Of a stretch of 64,000 nucleotides of DNA, positions 27,404 to 35,160 are shown one piece after another. The notes beneath the pieces are model-generated. The model saw only the letters and a list, made by a program, of their open reading frames with translations, did no database searches and was not told the origin of the DNA. Origin of the DNA: Roseomonas elaeocarpi (GTDB lineage: Bacteria; Pseudomonadota; Alphaproteobacteria; Acetobacterales; Acetobacteraceae). The position numbers were made by a program, and so were the translations under genes. Positions within the stretch are counted from its first letter, which is position 1. Each line of letters starts with the position of its first letter. Location of the stretch: positions 496,001 to 560,000 of the forward strand of contig NZ_JBHLUN010000005.1 of the NCBI RefSeq assembly GCF_042433915.1, read 5' to 3'.

Positions 27404-29230
27404 GTGTGGCCGATCCTTCCCTTGCCAGCGAGCTGCATGTCGTCCCATCCCGCTCCAGACACTGCCGGTTCCCGCACGCCCGCGGCAGCCCTCGACGCGC
27501 TCCTCGTTCAAGAGGCGAGCATCGATGGCGGCGGCGTGTTGACCCTGCGGCTGCAGGCCGCGGGGCACCTACCGGGGGTTGTTGCCTCGACCGCAGCGGG
27601 CGAGCGGATGCCGCTGCAGCTCCTGTCGAAGAACCGGCTCGAGTTGAGGCGTCGGCTCGCCACCCCGGCGGAGGCGGTGGAGCTCCAGGCCGCCGACCCG
27701 GGTGCGTCCCCGGGCCTGTCGCGGCGGATCACGCTGTGGGGACGCCTCGACCCGGCGATGGAGCGCTACCCCGGCCCCGTGGTCTCACGTCACCAGGCGA
27801 CCCAGGACTTCCTGAAGGGCGCTGCCGATAGGGTGGTGTTTCTCGCCGCCACAGGGTTGTCCGGCGCGTCGTGGAACCGCCTGTGCAGCCTGGCCGAAGG
27901 GCTTCGCCGCGAAGGCTGCGTGCCGGTGCTGCTGTTCTGCGGCCAGCCGGAGGTGTTCGAGGCGGCGGTGGCGGACATCCTGAAAAGCTTCGATGCCGCC
28001 GCGCCGCTGGTGCCGGCGCGGGTGATGCCGGAAGGGGCCGGAACCTGGGATCAGCTACCCTCCGACCCGGGGCTCGAGGCCTCGCTGCAGCGGCTGCTGC
28101 CAGCCTTCGGCGGTGGCACGTCCCGCCTCGTAGCGGAAACGCCGCAACTCCTGGCGCGGCTGGGCAAGCCGGGTGCTGCCATGCGTCGCGCCGTGCTCGT
28201 GGAGCGTGACGATGTTTCGGCGCCACGCCTGATCTTCGTGCCCCTGCATCGCCAGCGCCTGATCAACCAGATGCGCGAGAAGCTCCGCGGCGTGGTGGCG
28301 ATCCTGCCCGACGAAGCCTCCCGCGCGGTGCTGCTGCGCCAGTGCCCTGGCGCCGACATTATGACGCTGCCCGCCGGCGGCGGCGTGTCGTCGCTGCTGG
28401 CCGCACTCGGGCTCGAGGCACAGGGCACGAAGCCCATGCTGGACCAGGTGCTGCGCCGCGTGTTTCTCCGCAGCCGCCTGGGCCGCGGCGGCGAGGGCGT
28501 GCTGCTGGACGGTCTGCCGCCGGACAGCCGCGACACGCTGCTGTCCGACCTCGCGAGCCTGCCGGGGAATGTTCAGGCCTTCCGCCTCGACGGCGGTGCC
28601 CAGGGCCTGCCGGTCACCAGGGCCTACGCGCTGGGCGTGGAACGGCTGCTGGTGCTGGCGGAAGGCGAAGGCTTCGATGCGCTCGCCGCTTCGGTGGAGC
28701 AGTGGGGCCTGGAGCCCGTGCCCCTGCTGCCGCAGGCAACCCAGTCGGACCGCCAGATGCTGCAAGCGCTGCGCGGCAGCCGTGCCGGCGCCCATGCCGT
28801 ACTGCTGGACGGCGAGGCCGGTGGCGAGGTTCCGGAGCACGACGTCCTGGTGCTGCAGGCGGGCGACTCGCAGGCCCTGGCGGAACGTGCCGACGTGGTG
28901 GAGCTGAGCTGGGCCGGCGATGGGCGGCGTGGTCGCGTGGCGAGCCTTTTCGACGCCAGCTCCGCCGCCTTCTGGAGCCGTCCCGGCGAGAACGGCGGTC
29001 CGCAAGACCGCGCCACCCTGCTGGGCTACGACGAGCGTTGCCTGCCGTCCCTGCTGCCGCAACGGCGCCACCGGCTGGACGCGCTGCTGCTCTTCGCGCT
29101 CCACCTCGGCTGCGCCTCGCTCGAGCTCCGTGTCGGTCCGGAGGAGCAGGAGCGGCTCGCGCCGCTGCTGGCGGCGCTGGCGCAGCGCGGTCTCGCGGTG
29201 TCGTCGCCCGACTGGAGGAGGGCAGCCTGA
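27404..29230 (+). CDS. Large protein of unknown family in a glycan locus
   Basis: 608 aa from GTG 27404 (GTGAGGG upstream); ATG 27437 would shorten it by 11 residues. I do not recognise a domain. There are Rossmann-like strands (VVFLAATGLSGASWNRLCSL with LRREGCVPVLLFCG; LIFVPLHRQRLINQ with GVVAILPDEASRAVLL), suggesting one or two alpha/beta domains like a divergent glycosyltransferase. No signal peptide or clear membrane segment is present. Its TGA overlaps the ATG of the GT4 gene (TGATG), so the two are translationally coupled. A role in the same glycan pathway is inferred from that. Confidence 0.7.
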   Translation: MWPILPLPASCMSSHPAPDTAGSRTPAAALDALLVQEASIDGGGVLTLRLQAAGHLPGVVASTAAGERMPLQLLSKNRLELRRRLATPAEAVELQAADPGASPGLSRRITLWGRLDPAMERYPGPVVSRHQATQDFLKGAADRVVFLAATGLSGASWNRLCSLAEGLRREGCVPVLLFCGQPEVFEAAVADILKSFDAAAPLVPARVMPEGAGTWDQLPSDPGLEASLQRLLPAFGGGTSRLVAETPQLLARLGKPGAAMRRAVLVERDDVSAPRLIFVPLHRQRLINQMREKLRGVVAILPDEASRAVLLRQCPGADIMTLPAGGGVSSLLAALGLEAQGTKPMLDQVLRRVFLRSRLGRGGEGVLLDGLPPDSRDTLLSDLASLPGNVQAFRLDGGAQGLPVTRAYALGVERLLVLAEGEGFDALAASVEQWGLEPVPLLPQATQSDRQMLQALRGSRAGAHAVLLDGEAGGEVPEHDVLVLQAGDSQALAERADVVELSWAGDGRRGRVASLFDASSAAFWSRPGENGGPQDRATLLGYDERCLPSLLPQRRHRLDALLLFALHLGCASLELRVGPEEQERLAPLLAALAQRGLAVSSPDWRRAA

Positions 29231-32200
29231 TGCGCGTCGCGATCTTCGTCACCAATGCCCCCGGCAACTACGGTGGCGGCCGCCTGGCGGCCTACGTCCT
29301 CGCGCAGTGCCTCGCCCGCGCCGGGGCCGAGGTCGCCTTCTGCACCAACCACGTTCCGGTGTTCCACGAGGACCTGCACGCCTTCGGGCGGCCCGGGAAG
29401 GTGGACATCTTCGTCACCAAGAACTTCCAGGACGCGCTGCCCGAGGGCGGTTTCGACGTGGTGGTGCTGATCCCCACGCAGTCGCTGGACCGGATGGTCT
29501 ACGTGGGCGCGCGCGGCTTCGCCCGTCGCCGCGGCGCCCGGCTGTGCATCTTCAACTTCGAAACGCCGAACTGGTTCAACGCCGCGGTGCCGGTGGCGCG
29601 CGACGAGGTCCTGTGGCGCGAGTGGCGCCTGGCCACCGAGGACGTGGCCGACAACGGCGTGCTGGTGCTGAGCAACTCGCGCGAGTCCGAGAAGTACGCC
29701 CGGCTCTGGTACGGCGACGACCGTCTGATGTTCGATCACTGGCACCAGCCCATCAACCTCGACGCGCTGAACCGCGCCGCGCCCCAGTACCGGGAAAACC
29801 GCATCCTGTGCTTCGTGCGGCCGCGCGACCCGCACAAGGGCGCGCAGGACATCATCGACGTGCTGGGCGAGGAGATGCGCGGCTGGACGCTGTCGCTGAT
29901 CGTCGGCAGCCCCAAGCTGGACGAGGCGTATCGCGACACGCTGGTTCCGGTGGCCCGCCGCTATGGCATCGAGGTCGAGGTCCGGCCGCTCGCCAGCGAC
30001 ACCGAGAAGTTCGTCGAGCTCAAGCGCGCGCGCGTCCTGCTTTACCCGTCCTGGTTCGAGGGCTACGGCCTGCCGCCGATCGAGGCGCTCTCGGCCGGAA
30101 CGCCCTGCGTCTGCTACGACCTCGACGTGTTCCGCGAGGTTTGCGGCGACGCGCTGATCACCGCGCCGGTGGGCGACGTGGCCGGGCTGCGCCGCGGCCT
30201 GCTGGAGGTCATGCGATCCTCGCCGGAGGACTGGCGGCACCTGCCCGAGGCCGTGGCTTCCGTGGCCTCGGTGGAAGCCTGTGGCCGGGCGGCGCTGGAA
30301 AGCCTGCAGCGCTTCCTTGACGCGCCGCTGCCTGCCCGGCGTACGCCGGCGGTCCCGAACAAGCCGCCGCGCCGGCCGGAACGGCGGCTGGTAAATCTCG
30401 GCGCCGCCGTGATGCATCCCGGCTGGTTGCTGGAACTGCGCGGCTGGGCCGCGGTGCCGCCGGATAGCAGCGTGCTGCTCTACGTCGACAGGGAACTGCT
30501 CGGCACCGCGCAGCGCGGCATGACCCGCACCGACGTGCTGGCGGCACAGCCATGGGTCGAGACGGCGGAGGTCGGCTTCGGGCTCGTGCGCCCGCACGTC
30601 GCCATGGGCGACAGCGTCCAGGTCACCGCCGTGGCGCTCGCGGCGGACGGCGCGGTGCTCGACCATGCGACCCGCATCTACGACCTCGCGGAACTCGCCG
30701 CCGCCCGGCCCAAGAAGCCGCCGGCCTGGTGGCGCACCGGCGGCATGAAGTACCAGCGGGAAGCGGACAGCGCCCTGGTGTCCGGCTGGGCCGCCGGCGC
30801 GCCGGTGCCGATGCTGATCGAAGGCTTTGCCGGACCGCGCCGGGTCTGGCTCCAGGGCGGGCGGGCGCGCCCCGACGTCATCGCCAAGCTCGAGGGCTTT
30901 CCGCAGCAGTCCCCGGCCTTTGCCGCGCACCTGACGCGCGAGGAAAGCTGGATGCTGGAAGCGGCCGGTGAGTTCACGCTGGTCGGCTACGGCCCCGGCG
31001 GCATCGCGGTGCAGCGGATGCCCGTGAAGTGGGAACGCGCCACCGCCGGCAAGGCCGAGCCGTCCATGCCGGCCGAGGACCCGACGAGCCTTCCCTTCCT
31101 GGCCGAGCTCAAGCGCGCCATCCTGGACGAGTACGGCGTGCTGGAGATCGAGGGACACGTCCTGTCGCGCCCGCGCGTCGAGGCGATCCGCGTGCTGCTC
31201 GACGGCGAACTGATGGGCGAAACCCTGCCCGACCGTCTCCAGGCCGGGCTGCACAACAAGAACCGCGCCTATGGCGACGCCTACTCCGGCTTCGCGCTGA
31301 ACGCCCGCGCCCCGAACCTGCCCGGCGCCGAGGCCCGGGTGGAGTTCATCCGCGACGGCGAGGTGGCGCACGCCATGAGCGTGACGCCGGAGCGCGTCCG
31401 GCGCGGCAAGGGCAAGTGGAGCGCCGACGCGGCGCTGCTGCCGCCGACGCTGCTGACCGAGGCCGGCAGCGGCGTGACCCTGCTGGTGATCGGTGACAAC
31501 GGCCCTCTGGCGCCGGTGGCCGGCGCACCGGAGCGCGCCCTGATGGCGGAACTGCGCCGGCGCGGGCCGCTGGTGCTGTTGCTGCACGGCAACCCCCACC
31601 ACTTCACCGCCGACCTCGCCCGGTGGCAGGCGCTGTCGGATGGCATCCTCCTGCTCAACGACCTTCACCCGGGGCCGGACGCCCTGCTGAACTGCCTCGA
31701 CCAGCTATCGGCGGAGCCCGGCCTGGGCGCCGTGATGCTGCTGGGTCAGAAGCGTCCGGGCGCCGTGCCGCTGGAGATGCGGGCCACCACGCTCTGGCCC
31801 GCGGCCTCCGTCGCCGCCGCGCCGGCGGAGGCAATCGGCTTCGAGCCCGGGCGGGAAGGGCGCTCCCTCGGTCCTGACGCGGCCGGTGTCCTGGCGGCCT
31901 TGCGGCTCGATGGCGTTTCGGCGCCCTCGGGCAAGACTCCCTGGATCGCGGTGGACGCGACCCGGGCCGACCCGCACGAGGTCGCGTCCACCGTGTCGGC
32001 CCTGTTGGAACCTGCGGGGGAGGCGGGCAGCACGATCCTGTGCGTCGTCGACGCGCCACCGCTCATGTCGCCCGATGCCGTGCGCCTGCAGCTGGGCCTG
32101 CCGGCGGAGGTGGCGCTCGCCTGGGTGCCGGAATTCGTGATGCTCGACCGTGCCAGGGTCATCGCCCTGGTGGACCCTTGCAACCGGGGTGATCCTTCGT

Positions 32201-32436
32201 CCCCGGCGGTGGCCGCACTGGGCATGGGGGTGCCGGTGGTGTCGCTGCAGCGCGGCGGCCCCTGGCCCTGCGTCGCCGCTGCCGAGGTTCCTGCCGGCGG
32301 CTTCACGCTCCCGGCGCTGCCCGAGCACCCCTACGCCGTGCTGGACGAGGTCCTGTCCGGACCCGTGCTGCTGCAGCCGGAAGGCGGCGGCGAGGACAGC
32401 CACGAAGTGCATCTCGACCCGAAGGTGGCGGCATGA
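29230..32436 (+). CDS. Multidomain GT4-type glycosyltransferase
   Basis: 1068 aa. Residues about 1-375 form a GT-B glycosyltransferase with the N-terminal IFVTNAPGNYGGGRLAAYVL, the mid motif CFVRPRDPHKGAQDII, and the donor-site block YPSWFEGYGLPPIEALSAG that identifies GT4. Around residues 400, 515 and 637 three similar beta-rich units begin (LLELRGWAAVPPD; ALVSGWAAGAP; VLEIEGHVLSRP), which look like a repeated carbohydrate-associated module. Residues about 735-1068 form another alpha/beta region (VLLLHGNPHHFTADLARWQ) of unknown family. ATG 29230 overlaps the previous stop and the end overlaps the next gene. Confidence 0.88.
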   Translation: MRVAIFVTNAPGNYGGGRLAAYVLAQCLARAGAEVAFCTNHVPVFHEDLHAFGRPGKVDIFVTKNFQDALPEGGFDVVVLIPTQSLDRMVYVGARGFARRRGARLCIFNFETPNWFNAAVPVARDEVLWREWRLATEDVADNGVLVLSNSRESEKYARLWYGDDRLMFDHWHQPINLDALNRAAPQYRENRILCFVRPRDPHKGAQDIIDVLGEEMRGWTLSLIVGSPKLDEAYRDTLVPVARRYGIEVEVRPLASDTEKFVELKRARVLLYPSWFEGYGLPPIEALSAGTPCVCYDLDVFREVCGDALITAPVGDVAGLRRGLLEVMRSSPEDWRHLPEAVASVASVEACGRAALESLQRFLDAPLPARRTPAVPNKPPRRPERRLVNLGAAVMHPGWLLELRGWAAVPPDSSVLLYVDRELLGTAQRGMTRTDVLAAQPWVETAEVGFGLVRPHVAMGDSVQVTAVALAADGAVLDHATRIYDLAELAAARPKKPPAWWRTGGMKYQREADSALVSGWAAGAPVPMLIEGFAGPRRVWLQGGRARPDVIAKLEGFPQQSPAFAAHLTREESWMLEAAGEFTLVGYGPGGIAVQRMPVKWERATAGKAEPSMPAEDPTSLPFLAELKRAILDEYGVLEIEGHVLSRPRVEAIRVLLDGELMGETLPDRLQAGLHNKNRAYGDAYSGFALNARAPNLPGAEARVEFIRDGEVAHAMSVTPERVRRGKGKWSADAALLPPTLLTEAGSGVTLLVIGDNGPLAPVAGAPERALMAELRRRGPLVLLLHGNPHHFTADLARWQALSDGILLLNDLHPGPDALLNCLDQLSAEPGLGAVMLLGQKRPGAVPLEMRATTLWPAASVAAAPAEAIGFEPGREGRSLGPDAAGVLAALRLDGVSAPSGKTPWIAVDATRADPHEVASTVSALLEPAGEAGSTILCVVDAPPLMSPDAVRLQLGLPAEVALAWVPEFVMLDRARVIALVDPCNRGDPSSPAVAALGMGVPVVSLQRGGPWPCVAAAEVPAGGFTLPALPEHPYAVLDEVLSGPVLLQPEGGGEDSHEVHLDPKVAA

Positions 32437-32921
32437 GCGCGCGTCTGCCGGAGGTTCTGGCCCAGGCCGGCGCCGCGCGACGGCTGCTGCTGCGCGAAGG
32501 GGTGACCAGCCTCGGCCTGCTGGAAGTTGAGTTCGTCGACAGCCTGCCGGCGCGCCGGATTGGCCCCGGTCCCACCGCGGTGCTGCCGCTGCCGGCCCTC
32601 GAGGGCGAGGTGCCGCAGCTGCGTCTCGTGCTGGCGGGCGAGGACCTCGCCGCCTATGGCGGGCTGGAGCTGCGCCTGAACGGGCGGCCGCTGGCGTTGC
32701 AGCCGGTCCCGGTGCCGGCTGAGTTCGACGGGCTGCCCGGCGTCCTGGCCCTGGCGGCCGCGCTTCCCGACCCGGCCGGCGGCAGGAACGGCCGGCTGGA
32801 GCTGCGTCTCGGCTGGACCCTGCCGCATCCCGACGGCACCTGCCTGTGCGGCCCAGCGCTCCTGGCCGTGGATCGTCCTCCTCAGCCTCTTTCCCAACCC
32901 GCTGAGGCTGTCCCGGCATGA
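32433..32921 (+). CDS. Small beta-rich protein of unknown function
   Basis: 162 aa, no recognised family. It is Leu/Pro/Gly-rich with alternating strand-like segments (LRLVLAGEDLAAYGGLELRL, LELRLGWTLPHPDG) and no signal peptide. It overlaps the genes on both sides by ATGA junctions, so it is surely translated with them. The strand pattern resembles the beta-repeats of the preceding glycosyltransferase, which may mean a free-standing accessory module; that is only a visual impression. Confidence 0.65.
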   Translation: MSARLPEVLAQAGAARRLLLREGVTSLGLLEVEFVDSLPARRIGPGPTAVLPLPALEGEVPQLRLVLAGEDLAAYGGLELRLNGRPLALQPVPVPAEFDGLPGVLALAAALPDPAGGRNGRLELRLGWTLPHPDGTCLCGPALLAVDRPPQPLSQPAEAVPA

Positions 32922-34090
32922 AGATCGTCCACGTCAACGCCGCCGATGCCGACCTCGCGGAGAACTGGCTGCGCCAGGCGCCCGGCGTGCCGACGGTGCT
33001 GGTGTCCGACCTCGAGGACGCGCCCATCGCGGCCGGCATCGCGCGTCGCCACGGCCTGCGCCACTTCGTGCTGCCCGACGCGCCCGACCGGCCGGAAGCG
33101 CTGCGCCTGCGCCCGCTGCTGGGGCATGTCGGCGACGAGGCGGTGATCCTGAGCGAGCCCGCGCGCATGTCCATGGTCTTCCTGGGCGGGCAGGAGCAGC
33201 CGGCCTGGAACGACCGCTACCCGGCGGTGCGCGTGCTGCACGCGCTGGGCGTGCGCCGCTTCCACTTCCAGGGCCGTACGCAGGAGCTCCGCATCGAGGT
33301 GCCGCTGCTGCTCGACGGTTTCCGCAACCGCCACGCCGGGCAGCGCGCCTTCGTGGTGGGCAATGGGCCCAGCCTGCGCAATATCGACATGACCAAGCTG
33401 CGGGGGCAGGTGGCCTTCGGCTCCAACCGCTCCTTCATGGGCTATGCCGACTGGGGGCTGAGCTTCCCCTACTGGGCCATCTCGGACCGGCTGCAGATCG
33501 AGATGTATCGCGAGGAGTACGAGGCGGGGATGGACGCGGAGTCCATCAAGTTCATCCCCTTCGAGTACCTGGGCTTCATGCGCATGCCCAACCAGGTGCC
33601 GGTGCCGATGCCCGGCGAGATCCCGGCCGGCGACAGCATCCTGCCTTTCCCGCAGTTCGGGGAAACGCCGGCGATGCTGTTCAACAGCTTCACCGTGACC
33701 ATCGTGCTGATCCAGCTCGCGGTGATGATGGGCTGCAACCCGGTCGTGCTGATCGGCGTGGACCACACCTACCCGATCGCCAAGGTGCGGCGCCGCGGCC
33801 AGGACGAGCAGGATCCGAACCCCACGGCGCATATCGCGCCCGAGGACCTGCTCAAGCGCACCCGGCTGGGCTTCGACTTCTGGGAAGGCAACACGGCGCA
33901 GGGGCCGACGCACTTCACCAACAACTACACCAGCAACCGCATCTTCGTGCCGCCGCGCACCGCTTGGTCCGAGGTCTGCTACAGCTACTGCTCGCTCTGG
34001 GGGGCAGCGAACGGCGTCGAAATCATCAACGCCACGCCGGGCACGCATCTCGACGCCTTCCCCAAAGCGGAGTTCGAACGCTTCGTCTGA
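32918..34090 (+). CDS. MptE-like/DUF115 family protein
   Basis: 390 aa. The motif RAFVVGNGPSLRNID near residue 143 is the nucleotide-binding signature of the DUF115/MptE-like group, which also includes motility-associated Maf glycosyltransferases. FGSNRSF and VVLIGVDHTYPI follow. The N-terminal 140 residues are a separate alpha/beta segment. Context with a glycosyltransferase and CMP-sugar genes favours transfer or handling of a sugar over a pterin role. A second member lies at 39095-40333. It is coupled to the upstream gene by ATGA. Confidence 0.78.
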   Translation: MKIVHVNAADADLAENWLRQAPGVPTVLVSDLEDAPIAAGIARRHGLRHFVLPDAPDRPEALRLRPLLGHVGDEAVILSEPARMSMVFLGGQEQPAWNDRYPAVRVLHALGVRRFHFQGRTQELRIEVPLLLDGFRNRHAGQRAFVVGNGPSLRNIDMTKLRGQVAFGSNRSFMGYADWGLSFPYWAISDRLQIEMYREEYEAGMDAESIKFIPFEYLGFMRMPNQVPVPMPGEIPAGDSILPFPQFGETPAMLFNSFTVTIVLIQLAVMMGCNPVVLIGVDHTYPIAKVRRRGQDEQDPNPTAHIAPEDLLKRTRLGFDFWEGNTAQGPTHFTNNYTSNRIFVPPRTAWSEVCYSYCSLWGAANGVEIINATPGTHLDAFPKAEFERFV

Positions 34091-34157
34091 ACGGCCCGGG
34101 CTGCTATCCCGTCGCAGCGGCACCGGCTGAGCGTCGCCGCGACCGGAGGTGATGCCG

Positions 34158-34898
34158 ATGTCCCAGGCCCGTAAGACCATGCTGCTGACGGGTGCCAGCC
34201 GCGGCATCGGCCATGCCACGGTGAAGCGCTTCCAGGAGGAAGGCTGGCGCATCCTCACGGTGTCGCGCCAGCCCTTCGACGACGCCTGCGCCTGGCCCGA
34301 GGCGCGCGACAGCCACCTCCAGGCCGACCTCAGCGACCCGGTTCAGGTGGGCGAGCTCATCGCTCTGGTGAAGCAGCGCCTGGGCGACGGGCAGTTGCAC
34401 GCACTGGTCAACAATGCCGGCATCTCGCCGAAGGGACCGGGCGGCGCCCGGTTGGGCGTGATGGCCACCGACTACGCCGCCTGGAACGCCGTGTTCAACG
34501 TGAACCTCTTTTCGATCGCGCTGCTGGCGCGTGGGCTGTTCGAGGAGCTGCGCGCGGCCGGCGGCTCGGTCGTCAACGTCACCTCGATCGTGGGTTCGCG
34601 CGTGCATCCTTTCGCCGGCACGGCCTATGCCTGCTCCAAGGCAGCGCTGGCGGCGCTGACGCGCGAGATGGCGCACGAGTTCGGGCAGGCCGGCATCCGC
34701 GTGAACGCCATCGCGCCGGGTGAGATCAGGACCTCGATCCTGTCGCCCGGCACCGACAGGATCGTGCAGGAGCAGATCCCGATGCGCCGGTTGGGCGAAG
34801 CGCGCGAGGTCGCGGAAACCATCCTCTACCTGTGCTCGCCGGCCTCTGCCTACATCAACGGCGCGGAGATCCACATCAACGGCGGCCAGCACGTCTGA
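34158..34898 (+). CDS. SDR-family oxidoreductase
   Basis: 246 aa from ATG 34158, chosen because GGAGG lies 8 nt upstream; GTG 34149 and ATG 34152 are possible. Classical SDR motifs are LLTGASRGIGHATV, ALVNNAGISPKG, VVNVTSIVGS and the catalytic YACSKAAL. The C-terminus ends YINGAEIHINGGQHV. It lies 67 bp after the MptE-like gene on the same strand and may act in the same sugar pathway, as SDRs do in legionaminate-type clusters; that is an inference. Confidence 0.87.
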   Translation: MSQARKTMLLTGASRGIGHATVKRFQEEGWRILTVSRQPFDDACAWPEARDSHLQADLSDPVQVGELIALVKQRLGDGQLHALVNNAGISPKGPGGARLGVMATDYAAWNAVFNVNLFSIALLARGLFEELRAAGGSVVNVTSIVGSRVHPFAGTAYACSKAALAALTREMAHEFGQAGIRVNAIAPGEIRTSILSPGTDRIVQEQIPMRRLGEAREVAETILYLCSPASAYINGAEIHINGGQHV

Positions 34899-35160
34899 CG
34901 CAGGGCGCGTCGGCGCACGGTGTGAACAACCTGCGGGCAGGGCAGCGCCTTTTTGCCCAGTTCCTCGTCTTTGGTGACCGTATGCGGCCAGTATGCCGCC
35001 ATCCCTTGCAACGGTCTGGTGTTCTGCGCAGGCTGCGGCGCCGGGCTGCGCCCGGGTCGCTGCATGGAGTACCTGAAATGCGTCCGCCCCGTTTTCCCGT
35101 GTCCTGCCGTTCCGCCCTCCTTCGCGATACGGTGCGCCCGGGGATGTCGGGGCTGCCGGC
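34899..35160. other. Intergenic region, no gene seen
   Basis: 262 bp between the SDR and hyuA. Short open frames cross it, but none has a Shine-Dalgarno site plus recognisable protein. It is probably the hyuA promoter region and marks the boundary of the plus-strand glycan set. Confidence 0.4.

Noticed and set aside
34899..35160. 110-codon frame between the SDR and hyuA
   Set aside because: No ribosome-binding site at its start and a composition like other shadow frames.
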